Both the position numbers and the translations under genes were made by a program. Positions 17,260-25,632 of a DNA stretch of 50,570 bases are shown in pieces. The notes under the pieces were generated by a model that was given only the letters and a program-made list of their open reading frames with translations, was not told the DNA's origin and made no database searches. This DNA is from Bacteroidota bacterium (GTDB lineage: Bacteria; Bacteroidota; Bacteroidia; AKYH767-A; 2013-40CM-41-45), in the NCBI GenBank assembly GCA_026391945.1, contig JAPLDA010000094.1, positions 1-50,570 on the forward strand. The letters run 5' to 3'. The stretch's first letter is position 1; every line of letters starts with the position of its first letter.

Positions 17260-17400
17260 AATATTTTGAATCAAAAACAAAGAATCTTGTTTTTTTGTTT
17301 TGGGCCAGGTGCTTTGTTCAATTATATCCTTATCAAAACTCCCCTGTCAATAAATATAAACTGTTCGCCAAATCTTAATGTAGCGAATAGGAAGGTTTCA

Positions 17401-17408
17401 TATATTTG
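17401..17408 (+). promoter_or_regulatory. Candidate -7 promoter element for the T9SS type B gene
   Basis: TATATTTG matches TAnnTTTG and lies 20 bases before the ATG at 17429. No TTG at the expected upstream distance. Confidence 0.4.
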
Positions 17409-17428
17409 CCTTAATCATTCAGTTGATT

Positions 17429-19867
17429 ATGAAAAGACTGCTCCTGTCCTTGTTTGTTTTTGTTTTTGGATTAACGACGGCACGTTCACAGCCGGCTTCG
17501 TTACGGGCGCAGCATGCGAAAGAAAAAATGTATCTTAATTCAACTGTTGAAAACAGCCTGAAGGTTGTAACTCCTGCTGCTGTTCAAAACGTTGCGGGCG
17601 GTTGTAATTACTGGATTCCCCGTGATGCAACGTGGCAGGTTGTACCTTTTACAAACGGGACAGCACCCGGCTACAGGAATGATGATGGAAGTTCTCCTTT
17701 GATTACTTTACCGTTTAATTTTTGCCTGTACGGGACAAATTATACGAACGTATACATTAATAATAACGGAAATATTTCTTTTAACTCATCTTATTCCACG
17801 TTTACTCCAAATGGTTTTCCTGATCCAACACATGCCATGGTTGCTCCTTTCTGGGCAGATGTTGACACGCGGGGAGCGTTAAGCGGACTTGTCTATTATA
17901 AAGTAAATGCCACCAACATGATTGTACAGTGGGAGCATGTCGGATACTTTGCAAGTCACGATGATAAACTCAATACGTTTCAGTTGATCATCTCAGATGG
18001 TAATGATCCTATTATTCAGATAGGAAAAAATGTCTCTTTTTACTATGGCGACATGCAATGGACAACCGGGGATGCTTCTTCCGGAACAAATGGTTTCGGT
18101 GGGTCTCCGGCTACTGCCGGGATTAACCGTGGTGATGGAATTGACTATATTCAGATAGGAACCTTTGATCACGCAGGTAATTCGTATGACGGACCTTTTG
18201 GTAATGTGGATGGAATCGATTTTCTTGACTATACGTATTTTGCGATTGATGCATGCTTCAGCAATACCAATGTTCCGCCGATTGCAAATTCACCAAATGC
18301 ATGCGACACGGTGTATGTATGTGCAGGCGACACCTTTTTGCTGAGTGCCAGTTATCTTTCACCGGAACCGACCCAGGTTACCACTGCCTATTTTAATGGC
18401 AACGGTATCGGGGGCGCCACTGTGCTGAGCAGTACAAGTGGCAACATTGCGGATATCTCGGTACAGATTGTTACCCAGGCAGCGAGTCCGGGATTTTATG
18501 GTGTTTCACTTCTTGGAATTGATAACGGAGTTCCTGTTGATACCACATTTGTAAATGTCATCGTTGCTGTCCTTCCTTCTGCAACGGCTAATTTTACCAT
18601 ACCACCTGTTGCCTGTTCAGGCGATACATTGACTTTAACATATACTGGTTCTAACATCGGAACCACCACCTATGCTTGGAATTTCGGAGGTGCCGGAGTC
18701 CTATCAGGATCAGGAAGCGGTCCGTTTTCACTCCAATGGAATACCGGGGGAAATGATACCGTTTGGCTGGTCGTCAATGGTCAGAATGGATGCGGAGATT
18801 CACTGGGTTCTGTTGTTCAGGTAACCTCGCTTCCTGTCGTTGCTTTTTCAACACCTCCTTCGCAATGCCTGGATGGAAACAGTTTCCAGTTTATTGCAGG
18901 GGGAAACCTGGTTCCCGGTACTCAATATAGCTGGACGTTTGGGAATGATGCAACACCGATGAACAGCAATTCACAAAACCAGGATTCTGTTAGTTACTCT
19001 TCGCCAGGATTTCATACAGTTGAGTTGAATGCTTCTTATAACAATTGTATAGCGGTTCCGTATGTTCATTCTGTTGAAGTGTATATCAGCCCTGTTGCTG
19101 CATTTTCTCCGGATGTGAGCCAGGGTTGTGTCCCTCTCGATGTACAGTTTACAAATTTCAGCTCCGGAGAAAACAATTCCTATTCATGGAATTTTTATGA
19201 TTCTACTTTTGATGCAAACACTCACCCGTTTCATGAATTTACGTCGGCCGGTGATTATTCGGTTTCGCTTACTGCCACCACCATTCACGGATGTACTGAC
19301 CAGGCCACTTATCTGAATTTGATCAAGGTGTATCCTGCGCCCACGGCCTCATTTACACCTTCTCCCGCCGAGGTTCCTATTTATTCACCCTTTGTTGATT
19401 TTCTAAACTATTCATTGGGCGGAAAAACTTATTCATGGGATTTTGGTGATGGTTCAACTTCGAAAGAATTTCATCCGACTCACCAATATACAGATACAGG
19501 CACGTATAAAATAATCCTGATTGTATCAAATGAATTCGGATGCATCGATACCATTACAGGCACCGAACGTGTTGAACCCGAATTTACATTTTATGTTCCC
19601 AATGCCTTTACCCCGAACGACGATGGAAAGAATGATCTTTTTATTCCTTATTGCACGAGCGTGGTTCCTGATAATTATCTCATGAGAATTTTTGATCGAT
19701 GGGGAGATGTAGTATTTTCATCGAGCAACATATCGGTTGGCTGGAACGGGCATAGCAAGGGAGGGAATACCATCGTTCCCGCCGGTGCCTATGTGTACCA
19801 GCTGGAATTTACCGATAACCAGCACGAGGTTCATAAACTGACCGGAAAGATTACTGTTTTTCATTAA
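17429..19867 (+). CDS. Secreted NIDO/PKD protein with gliding-motility type B C-terminal domain
   Basis: The product is 812 residues from the ATG at 17429. The signal peptide (RLLLSLFVFVFGLTTARSQ) is followed by a nidogen-like (NIDO) region at about 75-250, with YINNNGNISFNSS, MVAPFWADVD and NMIVQWEHVGY. Then come several Ig/PKD-like domains (clear ones with YSWNFYDS and YSWDFGDGS, about 540-710). The end is the T9SS gliding_CTERM pattern FYVPNAFTPNDDGKNDLF, MRIFDRWGDVVF, W(N)G and PAGAYVYQLEF. It should therefore cross the outer membrane through the type IX system and stay at or leave the surface. An adhesin or matrix role is inference. A TTG at 17423 is not needed. Confidence 0.9.
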   Translation: MKRLLLSLFVFVFGLTTARSQPASLRAQHAKEKMYLNSTVENSLKVVTPAAVQNVAGGCNYWIPRDATWQVVPFTNGTAPGYRNDDGSSPLITLPFNFCLYGTNYTNVYINNNGNISFNSSYSTFTPNGFPDPTHAMVAPFWADVDTRGALSGLVYYKVNATNMIVQWEHVGYFASHDDKLNTFQLIISDGNDPIIQIGKNVSFYYGDMQWTTGDASSGTNGFGGSPATAGINRGDGIDYIQIGTFDHAGNSYDGPFGNVDGIDFLDYTYFAIDACFSNTNVPPIANSPNACDTVYVCAGDTFLLSASYLSPEPTQVTTAYFNGNGIGGATVLSSTSGNIADISVQIVTQAASPGFYGVSLLGIDNGVPVDTTFVNVIVAVLPSATANFTIPPVACSGDTLTLTYTGSNIGTTTYAWNFGGAGVLSGSGSGPFSLQWNTGGNDTVWLVVNGQNGCGDSLGSVVQVTSLPVVAFSTPPSQCLDGNSFQFIAGGNLVPGTQYSWTFGNDATPMNSNSQNQDSVSYSSPGFHTVELNASYNNCIAVPYVHSVEVYISPVAAFSPDVSQGCVPLDVQFTNFSSGENNSYSWNFYDSTFDANTHPFHEFTSAGDYSVSLTATTIHGCTDQATYLNLIKVYPAPTASFTPSPAEVPIYSPFVDFLNYSLGGKTYSWDFGDGSTSKEFHPTHQYTDTGTYKIILIVSNEFGCIDTITGTERVEPEFTFYVPNAFTPNDDGKNDLFIPYCTSVVPDNYLMRIFDRWGDVVFSSSNISVGWNGHSKGGNTIVPAGAYVYQLEFTDNQHEVHKLTGKITVFH

Positions 19868-19959
19868 CACATCCTGTATCTTCAACCTATTATTTTTCGA
19901 TCAGCAATACCAGGCAACGGTTTCTTTGTACCGGAGATTGATTCACGAAGACTTATCAA

Positions 19960-19991
19960 AACAAAAACGCCAGCACAATAGTGACTGGCGT
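19960..19991 (-). terminator. Terminator of tRNA-Ser
   Basis: ACGCCAG (19967-19973) pairs with CTGGCGT (19985-19991), with inner CAC-AATA-GTG pairing. Read on the minus strand, a GTTTTTGTTTT tract follows. It lies 8 bases after the tRNA 3' end. Confidence 0.75.
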
Positions 19992-19998
19992 AATGAAG

Positions 19999-20084
19999 CG
20001 GAGAGTTAGGGATTCGAACCCCAGGAGGCTATTAACCTCAACAGTTTTCAAGACTGCCGCAATCGACCGCTCTGCCAACTCTCC
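19999..20084 (-). tRNA. tRNA-Ser (anticodon UGA)
   Basis: The 86-base minus-strand gene forms a full class II cloverleaf. The acceptor stem is GGAGAGT with ACTCTCC and discriminator G. The D arm is GCAGAGCGGTCGATTGC. The anticodon stem GCAGT/ACTGT holds loop CTTGAAA, giving anticodon TGA. A long variable arm has GAGG pairing with CCTC, and the T arm is TGGGG-TTCGAAT-CCCTA. The long variable arm and the G discriminator are typical of serine tRNAs. CCA is not encoded. It reads UCA and other UCN codons. Confidence 0.95.
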
Positions 20085-20169
20085 GCTGTAAAAGTAATTT
20101 TTTTTTTATTAACACCACTTTTTGATTTTAAATTTTCTTTCTCTTATTTTGAAGCAGATAAATAAATCC

Positions 20170-21402
20170 ATGCAACATTCACCCACCCACAAGGTTTTAA
20201 ATATCATTGTTATCGTAGCCGCTCTTGGCTACTTCGTTGATATTTACGACCTGATACTTTTCAGCATCGTACGGGTAAAAAGCCTGGAGTCGCTTGGTAT
20301 CACCGGGAATATGAACAAGACCATCGGTTTGTATCTGCTGAATACACAAATGATCGGAATGCTGCTGGGTGGTATCCTCTGGGGCGTTCTCGGAGATAAG
20401 AAGGGACGGCTTTACGTTTTGTTTGGAACGATCCTTCTTTATTCCATTGCCAATATTGCCAATGGAATGATCCAGACTCTTGAACAATATTATGTACTTA
20501 GGTTCTTTGCCGGTGTGGGATTAGCCGGAGAACTGGGAATCGGAATCACCCTGGTTTCAGAAGTGATGTCGAAAGAATCAAGAGGCTATGGAACAACGGT
20601 TGTTGCCGGTGTCGGCATTGCCGGCGCCATCGCCGGTTATTTTGTTGCCGAGTCATTCGATTGGAGAATGGCTTATTATGTAGGCGGCGGATTAGGTTTG
20701 TTATTACTCATTCTCCGGATTTCTGTATATGAATCCGGGATGTTTTCAAAGATGAAAATATCGACCGTGAAAAAAGGAAGTTTCATTTCCTTGTTTACGG
20801 ATTACAAACGCTTCATCAAATTTTTTCGCTGCATCCTCGTGGGTGTTCCGGTATGGTACGTCATCGGGGTTTTGGTATCTTTCTCTGACAAGATCGGAGG
20901 CGAAAACGGACTCAACGTGGTTGGGCAAATTGAAGTATCCAAAGCGGTCATGTATCATTACATCGGTGCATCAATGGGAGCTTTTCTCACAGGCTTCATC
21001 AGTCAGTGGCTGAAGTCGAGGAGAAAAGCTTTGTTCATCGCCCTTACCGGACTCGTCGTTTCTCTTGCCTGGTGTTATCTTTCGAGAGGCATCCCCGTCA
21101 ATCAATTTTATTTCATCCTCTTTGTGATCGGGATACCCAATGGTTTCTGGTCGGTGTTTGTTACCATTGCAAGCGAACAGTTCGGAACAAACCTTCGCGC
21201 CACCGTCACCACCACCGTTCCCAATTTTGTGAGAGGGATGACTGTGCTGGTGACCACAGCATTCAGTTTTTTCAGTTCGTCCATAGGTGTGATTGCCTCT
21301 GCAGCATCGGTTGGCGTAGTGGTGCTGATGTTTTCATTTTTTTCCGTTTATAAACTGGAAGAATCCTATCACAAGGACCTGGACTATTATGAAAATGTCT
21401 GA
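20170..21402 (+). CDS. Major facilitator superfamily transporter
   Basis: The product is 410 residues from the ATG at 20170 (an upstream TTG at 20122 is not favoured). It has twelve predicted hydrophobic segments. The loop 2-3 MFS signature is clear (GDKKGR at 75-80), as is the helix 4-5 region (RFFAGVGLAGELGIGITLVSE), which recalls the sugar and metabolite:H+ symporter branches. Helix 1 carries acidic residues (YFVDIYDLI) that could take part in proton coupling. The substrate is unknown. Its stop overlaps the start of the CoA-binding gene (TGATG), so the two are translationally coupled. Confidence 0.88.
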   Translation: MQHSPTHKVLNIIVIVAALGYFVDIYDLILFSIVRVKSLESLGITGNMNKTIGLYLLNTQMIGMLLGGILWGVLGDKKGRLYVLFGTILLYSIANIANGMIQTLEQYYVLRFFAGVGLAGELGIGITLVSEVMSKESRGYGTTVVAGVGIAGAIAGYFVAESFDWRMAYYVGGGLGLLLLILRISVYESGMFSKMKISTVKKGSFISLFTDYKRFIKFFRCILVGVPVWYVIGVLVSFSDKIGGENGLNVVGQIEVSKAVMYHYIGASMGAFLTGFISQWLKSRRKALFIALTGLVVSLAWCYLSRGIPVNQFYFILFVIGIPNGFWSVFVTIASEQFGTNLRATVTTTVPNFVRGMTVLVTTAFSFFSSSIGVIASAASVGVVVLMFSFFSVYKLEESYHKDLDYYENV

Positions 21403-21761
21403 TGAAAAAAACACTGGTCATAGGAGCATCACTGAATCCCGGTCGTTTTTCATATAAGGCCATCATCAGACTCCGAAACAGCGGGCATGAAGTGGTTGCC
21501 ATCGGGTTGAAGGAAGGTGTAGTGGAAGGAGTTAGAATTCAAAAAGGGAAACCTTCCATCGAACATGTTGATACCATCACCCTTTACCTCAATGCAAAAA
21601 GGCAGGAAGATCTGATCAATTATATTCTCAGTCTGAACCCGCGAAGGATCATTTTTAATCCCGGCGCTGAAAACACAGAACTCATGGAACTGGCTTCTGA
21701 TAAGGGAATTGAAGCCATCGAAGCCTGTACACTCACCATGCTTTCAATTGGAATGTATTGA
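21402..21761 (+). CDS. CoA-binding domain protein (YccU-like)
   Basis: A 119-residue single Rossmann domain of the CoA_binding_2 family. It has the N-terminal nucleotide-binding pattern TLVIGASLNPGRFSYKAIIRLRN (split by KK at the start), then VVAIG, the strand TITLYLNA and the conserved RRIIFNPGAEN near 80-90, followed by IEACTLTML. The family resembles the CoA-binding domain of succinyl-CoA synthetase but lacks the catalytic parts; its cell role is not known. It overlaps the MFS transporter by one base, which suggests that CoA or an acyl-CoA is linked to whatever the transporter carries. That link is inference. Confidence 0.88.
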   Translation: MKKTLVIGASLNPGRFSYKAIIRLRNSGHEVVAIGLKEGVVEGVRIQKGKPSIEHVDTITLYLNAKRQEDLINYILSLNPRRIIFNPGAENTELMELASDKGIEAIEACTLTMLSIGMY

Positions 21762-21784
21762 AAGTAAGGCGTTTTTTTTCTAAT

Positions 21785-21820
21785 AAAAAACTCCTCCTGT
21801 TCGCACAGAAGGAGTTTCTG
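21785..21820. terminator. Bidirectional terminator between the CoA-binding gene and rplS
   Basis: AAACTCC (21788-21794) pairs with GGAGTTT (21811-21817), and an inner CTGT..ACAG pairing extends the stem. An A-run precedes it and T-rich DNA flanks both sides, serving the plus-strand gene ending at 21761 and rplS ending at 21835. Confidence 0.75.
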
Positions 21821-21834
21821 AAAACAATTTTCTT

Positions 21835-22182
21835 TTATGATTTCTTTTCTTCGATACGGGCTTTCTTACCGGAGATGTTTCTCAGGTAGAATATCCTGGC
21901 ACGGCGAACAATACCAACTTTATCCACAACGATTTTGTCAATCTTGGGAGAGAAAAGAGGAAAGATACGTTCCACGCCAACGCCATTGGAAATCTTGCGA
22001 ACGGTAAACGTCTGGGTTGTGCCTGAGCCTTTACGCTGCAGTACAACACCCTGGTATTGCTGGATACGTTCTTTAGTTCCTTCAATAATCTTGTAATGAA
22101 CGGTGATGGTGTCGCCTGCTTTGAAATTGGGCAGATCTTTTTTTACAACAAGCGTGTCTTGTGCGAATTTTATCAAATCCAT
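21835..22182 (-). CDS. rplS: 50S ribosomal protein L19
   Basis: A 115-residue ribosomal protein found at the interface of the 30S and 50S subunits. Typical L19 segments are present: [14 protein letters not shown] near 19-32, [31 protein letters not shown] near 68-84, and the basic [14 protein letters not shown] near 92-106. Length and order are normal. It follows trmD on the same strand but has its own well-formed promoter 38 bases before the ATG, so it can be transcribed alone. Confidence 0.97.
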   Translation of the reverse strand: MDLIKFAQDTLVVKKDLPNFKAGDTITVHYKIIEGTKERIQQYQGVVLQRKGSGTTQTFTVRKISNGVGVERIFPLFSPKIDKIVVDKVGIVRRARIFYLRNISGKKARIEEKKS

Positions 22183-22219
22183 GATCTTTTCTTTTTTACT
22201 TTTTTCCTAAAACGGAGCG

Positions 22220-22249
22220 CAAATGTAAGTAAATTGTTTAGTTCCGCAA
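22220..22249 (-). promoter_or_regulatory. rplS promoter
   Basis: On the minus strand: TTG (22249-22247), exactly 19 bases, then TACATTTG (22227-22220). Both parts match the Bacteroidota promoter form. Transcription would start near 22213, leaving about 30 bases before the ATG at 22182. Confidence 0.75.
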
Positions 22250-22364
22250 GCGATTATTTTGAAAATTTCAGATTCTGAGATTTTGAGATTGGGGATTGGA
22301 ATTGGCCATGATCAGGCGCCCTATAAATCCAAAAATCCAAAAATCCTAAATCCCAAATCAAACC
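22250..22364. other. Gap with degenerate short repeats between trmD and rplS
   Basis: From 22262 to 22300 the DNA is made of variants of GATTTTGAGATTGGGGATT, and from 22324 to 22362 of variants of AATCCAAAAATCC. It is noncoding and part of the dispersed family described in the findings. Confidence 0.5.
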
Positions 22365-23039
22365 TTAATCTGCCATCCCTGGTCGCTTTTCCCGGGTGCG
22401 CTTTACCGACTGCTCATGCCGCCATTTTTCCACTTCCGGTGTATTTCCTGAAAGCAAAATATCAGGAACCTTCAGTCCTCTGAACTCAGCAGGCCTCGTG
22501 TAAACGGGCGGTGCAATCAGGTTGTCCTGGAACGAATCGGAAAGTGCCGACGTCCCATCATTCAGAACTCCCGGCAATAATCGGATTACGGCATCGGCAA
22601 CTACTGCGGCGGCGATTTCACCTCCCGACAGAACATAATTACCAATTGAAATTTCTTTGGTGATGAAATGTTCACGGATCCGTTCGTCAATGCCTTTGTA
22701 ATGCCCGCATAAAAGAATGATGTTTTGAAAGAGTGAAATCCGGTTTGCCATTTTCTGGTCGAACAATTCCCCATCCGGACTCAGGTAAATGATGTCATCG
22801 TATTTCCGTTGGGATTGAAGATGCTCCAGGCATAGAACAACAGGCTCAATCATCATCACCATTCCGGCGCCGCCGCCAAAGGGAGCATCATCCACTGTCT
22901 TGTGTTTGTTCGTGGTAAAATCCCTGATGTTGTGAATGTGAATTTCTGCCAGCCCTTTTTCCTTTGCACGTTTCAGAATGGAGTGGGAGAAAGGACTTTC
23001 GAGAAGTTGAGGTACTACGGTAAGAATATCGATACGCAT
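22365..23039 (-). CDS. trmD: tRNA (guanine37-N1)-methyltransferase
   Basis: SPOUT-family enzyme that methylates N1 of G37 in tRNAs to prevent frameshifting. The 224-residue product has [15 protein letters not shown] near 48-62, the SAM-binding knot segments IYLSPDGE and [23 protein letters not shown], the catalytic-pair candidates Arg in DAVIRLLPG and Asp in ALSDSF, and [13 protein letters not shown] near the C-terminus. The usual Asp of SIGDYVL is Asn here. It is shorter than the E. coli protein (255) at the C-terminus, as is normal in this phylum. rpsP and rimM, its usual partners elsewhere, are not adjacent. Confidence 0.96.
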   Translation of the reverse strand: MRIDILTVVPQLLESPFSHSILKRAKEKGLAEIHIHNIRDFTTNKHKTVDDAPFGGGAGMVMMIEPVVLCLEHLQSQRKYDDIIYLSPDGELFDQKMANRISLFQNIILLCGHYKGIDERIREHFITKEISIGNYVLSGGEIAAAVVADAVIRLLPGVLNDGTSALSDSFQDNLIAPPVYTRPAEFRGLKVPDILLSGNTPEVEKWRHEQSVKRTREKRPGMAD

Positions 23040-23128
23040 GTTTCGGTGATGGCGGATTGTAAATTTCGCATTAAAAAATCAAAGGAAGCAAATTCGCAAT
23101 CAACAATTCGAAATCCGCAATATTAATT

Positions 23129-23569
23129 TTAAAGATTCTTCTTCATCCTGAAGTGCCTGATCACTCCGAATAGCATATAGGAGTCACTGATTACAAAGTA
23201 TCCGTGTTTCTCATAAAAGTGAATTGCATTTTCCCGTGCATCGAGGATGAGGTAGTCGAGTTTTTTTTCATTCGCCTTCTGTTCGATGTACCGGATGATT
23301 TCAGTTCCCAATCCTTTTCCCTGGAGATCTGTTCGTACAGCCATCGAGCGGATTTGTCCTTCCCGGTTGTTGTAGAGTTGCAATCGACCTGTTGCAACAC
23401 CTTCTCCATTTTCATCCAGCATCAGCATATGAATGGATATTTTCTCCCACTCATCCCGGGTGGATGTAACCGGCTGATTCCATGGCTTACGTAAAATCTC
23501 ATAACGGAGCTGATAATATTTTTCGAGTTCTTCTTCTGAGGAAGGTTCAATGATACGATAGGATTTCAT
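23129..23569 (-). CDS. GNAT family N-acetyltransferase
   Basis: The product is 146 residues from the ATG at 23569, which lies one base after the stop of the cytochrome/monooxygenase gene. Acetyl-CoA-dependent transferase fold: YQLRYEILRKPWNQP near 18-32, GVATGRLQLY, IRSMAVRTDLQGKGLGTEIIRYIEQKA with the pyrophosphate loop Q-G-K-G-L-G, and the C-terminal LDARENAIHFYEKHGYF. It is close to the ElaA-like or YjcF-like small-molecule acetyltransferases. The acceptor is unknown. Its place as third gene of the redoxin operon may be functional or only transcriptional. Confidence 0.88.
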   Translation of the reverse strand: MKSYRIIEPSSEEELEKYYQLRYEILRKPWNQPVTSTRDEWEKISIHMLMLDENGEGVATGRLQLYNNREGQIRSMAVRTDLQGKGLGTEIIRYIEQKANEKKLDYLILDARENAIHFYEKHGYFVISDSYMLFGVIRHFRMKKNL

Positions 23570-23570
23570 C

Positions 23571-24971
23571 TTACTGAATCGTTTTTTTGTACTTGGCCGA
23601 CTGTTGACTAACCTCCAGACTGATGTTTTCGTCTCCAACCTGGTACGGCATATAGGTAACAATAAACTGGAACATCTCATCCGTCGTCCGCATGCTTCCT
23701 TCCCGCTCCGAAATTATCTGCGGCGGATGAAACGGGTTCAACGGGTTGTTTACCGTATTGTCATACACTCCTTCCACATGAATGATTGTTCGTTTCGGAA
23801 GCTTCAGGATTTTTTTAAAGGTGTAAAAATACTGCCACCTGAAATCCCATTGGTTGATTCGTATGAGGTGAATCGTATCTCCATCCGGCTTTATGGCATA
23901 AGCTAAAAATGATTTTCCTAACAAATGCATGTGAGGATTAATGGTGAGAATCGATAAGTCTTCCGGGACGACGTATTGAGTTCTGAAAGTCTGAATGGTA
24001 TTCGGTTTAATGATGAGCGGAGGTTCTGTTTTAGAAATTCCTGAAGTACCAAGAATGAATTCTCCAGTCGGGCGAAGGGGAGGAGCAGCACTGAAAAAAA
24101 TATTGAAGGATGTATGGTCAGTGGTATCCACCGGCGAAGGTCCGTAATGAATGTTGTCGAGCAGGAGTATTCCGTTTTTCTTAACACAGTAACCTCCGAT
24201 TCCTTCCGGGTAAAAAGTGGTTTCTGCACCGGGGAGAAAATTGGTCACCGAAGGTGTAAGCAGCGGATACGTTCCATCGTCATTCTGCAAATCCAGTTTT
24301 TGAAAAGCCCGGAGTTTGTCATACACTTCGGTATCCACAAACTTTTCTCCTTTTGATAAATCGGTTTTTGCTCCTTCCTTGTATTGAACAAGATGTGCAT
24401 TGATGTGATGTACTACTTTGGTATTGCCCGGAACAATTTCAATCGCACGAATGAAGGTATCCTGTTTCAACTCATAAGGAATTTTCATCATCACAAAGTT
24501 GTCTTTGTTATTTCCTTTGATCAGGTAAGGATGATCCATGTTCAGTATCAAACCAGGTTTGCCGAATGTACTGTGATCCGGAAACTCCGGAATGGAAGGA
24601 AGTTTTGAAAAATCACCTTCGGGACAATCTTCATCTACCCATTGCCTGATCAGTTGAATTTCATCTTCCGATAAATATTTTTCATCCCTGAAATGCGAGT
24701 AGGTCGGATCGGCCGGCCAGGGAGGCATCGCCTTCGCTTCCACGGCAAGAGCAATTGTTTTGGCATGTCTCTTTACATCTGCATACGTGATCAGATTGAA
24801 AGGAGCGGCTGACCTTGGGCGATGACAAGGCGTGCAACTTTTATAAATTACCGGGGCGATGTGTTCGGAAAAAGTGGGATGAATCATTTCCGATCTGTTG
24901 CGATTTTTACATGATGGCAAAAAAAACTCACAGAAGATCATGCAGAGAATAAGAACGATGGCTGGTTTCAT
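23571..24971 (-). CDS. Cytochrome c / type II copper monooxygenase-like lipoprotein
   Basis: The product is 466 residues from the ATG at 24971, two bases after the redoxin stop. A signal peptide ends in a lipobox-like FLPSC (Cys21). A heme c site CTPCH (46-50) has a possible distal Met82 in AMPPWPADP. The rest resembles peptidylglycine/dopamine monooxygenases. The first copper site would be His188-His189 (KVVHHINAH) and His275 (DNIHYG). The second would be His347 and His349 (NPHMHLLGK) and Met433 (DEMFQF). All six copper ligands are thus present. Such enzymes hydroxylate C-H bonds with electrons from a reductant; here the heme may deliver them. Periplasmic or membrane-tethered. The substrate is unknown. 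Confidence 0.8.
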   Translation of the reverse strand: MKPAIVLILCMIFCEFFLPSCKNRNRSEMIHPTFSEHIAPVIYKSCTPCHRPRSAAPFNLITYADVKRHAKTIALAVEAKAMPPWPADPTYSHFRDEKYLSEDEIQLIRQWVDEDCPEGDFSKLPSIPEFPDHSTFGKPGLILNMDHPYLIKGNNKDNFVMMKIPYELKQDTFIRAIEIVPGNTKVVHHINAHLVQYKEGAKTDLSKGEKFVDTEVYDKLRAFQKLDLQNDDGTYPLLTPSVTNFLPGAETTFYPEGIGGYCVKKNGILLLDNIHYGPSPVDTTDHTSFNIFFSAAPPLRPTGEFILGTSGISKTEPPLIIKPNTIQTFRTQYVVPEDLSILTINPHMHLLGKSFLAYAIKPDGDTIHLIRINQWDFRWQYFYTFKKILKLPKRTIIHVEGVYDNTVNNPLNPFHPPQIISEREGSMRTTDEMFQFIVTYMPYQVGDENISLEVSQQSAKYKKTIQ

Positions 24972-24973
24972 GA

Positions 24974-25546
24974 TCATTCGATAATACAACCAATCGCTTT
25001 TGTTTCTGGAACCTTAATGGGCTGGTGATGCACGATTGCATTCAGCGCATCCTGAAATTCATGCGTGTTGACGGAGATTTTCTTTTTCCCGATGCCGTAC
25101 ATCCAGTCGTCAATTCTTCCGCGGTAAAGTATTTTTCCATGGTTGTCAACAACAAAAACTTCAGGAGAAACTTTTGCACCGAGACTTTTAACGAGTTTCT
25201 TTTCGGGATCGGTCATCAGCAAAAAACGAATGTGGTAACGGCTTTGAAATTCATTCATCTCTTCGGAAGTATTGTAATGCCCGGGAAACACACCGTAAAA
25301 TTGAATGCCGGAAGGTTTGAACTGATCACAGAGTTGATTTAACGTAAGCGAATAACTCTGGCACGACGGACAGTCGGGGAGAAGGAACACAAAAACGGAA
25401 GCCGTATTCTTTTTGATTTCATTCAACGAAAATATTTTCTGATCAGGCGTTGTCAACTGAATGGATGAATAATTTTTCTCAAAAGCATTTTGTGCTGAAA
25501 CCATTTCAACACAAATAAAAAAAAGGATAGCAATAATCTTGTTCAT
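24974..25546 (-). CDS. Exported redoxin (thioredoxin-like)
   Basis: The product is 190 residues from the ATG at 25546. The signal peptide is MNKIIAILFFICVEMVSAQ. It has an AhpC/TSA-TlpA fold with the active site LPDCPSCQS (Cys59, Cys62), followed by VSPEVFVVDNHGKILYRGRIDD. The C-terminal stretch TKAIGCIIE recalls the segment (T-x-A-x-G-C-x-I) that joins redoxin to cytochrome and copper monooxygenase domains in longer multidomain proteins. Here the chain stops and the cytochrome/monooxygenase starts two bases later. It may reduce or mature the heme or copper site of its partner; that is inference. It is the first gene of a three-gene operon with a strong promoter. Confidence 0.85.
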   Translation of the reverse strand: MNKIIAILFFICVEMVSAQNAFEKNYSSIQLTTPDQKIFSLNEIKKNTASVFVFLLPDCPSCQSYSLTLNQLCDQFKPSGIQFYGVFPGHYNTSEEMNEFQSRYHIRFLLMTDPEKKLVKSLGAKVSPEVFVVDNHGKILYRGRIDDWMYGIGKKKISVNTHEFQDALNAIVHHQPIKVPETKAIGCIIE

Positions 25547-25551
25547 TATTT

Positions 25552-25581
25552 CAAACATACATCATTCATTGTTCAAAACAA
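25552..25581 (-). promoter_or_regulatory. Promoter of the redoxin operon, near-leaderless
   Basis: On the minus strand: TTG (25581-25579), a 19-base spacer, TATGTTTG (25559-25552). Both elements match the consensus. The expected transcript start falls within a base or two of the ATG at 25546, so the mRNA would have little or no leader. Confidence 0.65.
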
Positions 25582-25632
25582 AATGAATTGCAACGCTGAT
25601 GTTCTTTCAACATTAGAATTTTGTTTGATGAT

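Noticed and set aside
19998-20086. An alternative acceptor stem GCGGAGA for the tRNA.
   Set aside because: It would give a non-G discriminator and wrong spacing to the D arm; GGAGAGT with ACTCTCC and G fits serine tRNAs.
22561-22700. Possible loss of a catalytic residue in TrmD (SIGNYVL for SIGDYVL).
   Set aside because: The changed residue is not the catalytic Asp; the catalytic Arg and Asp candidates are both present further on, so the enzyme is probably normal.
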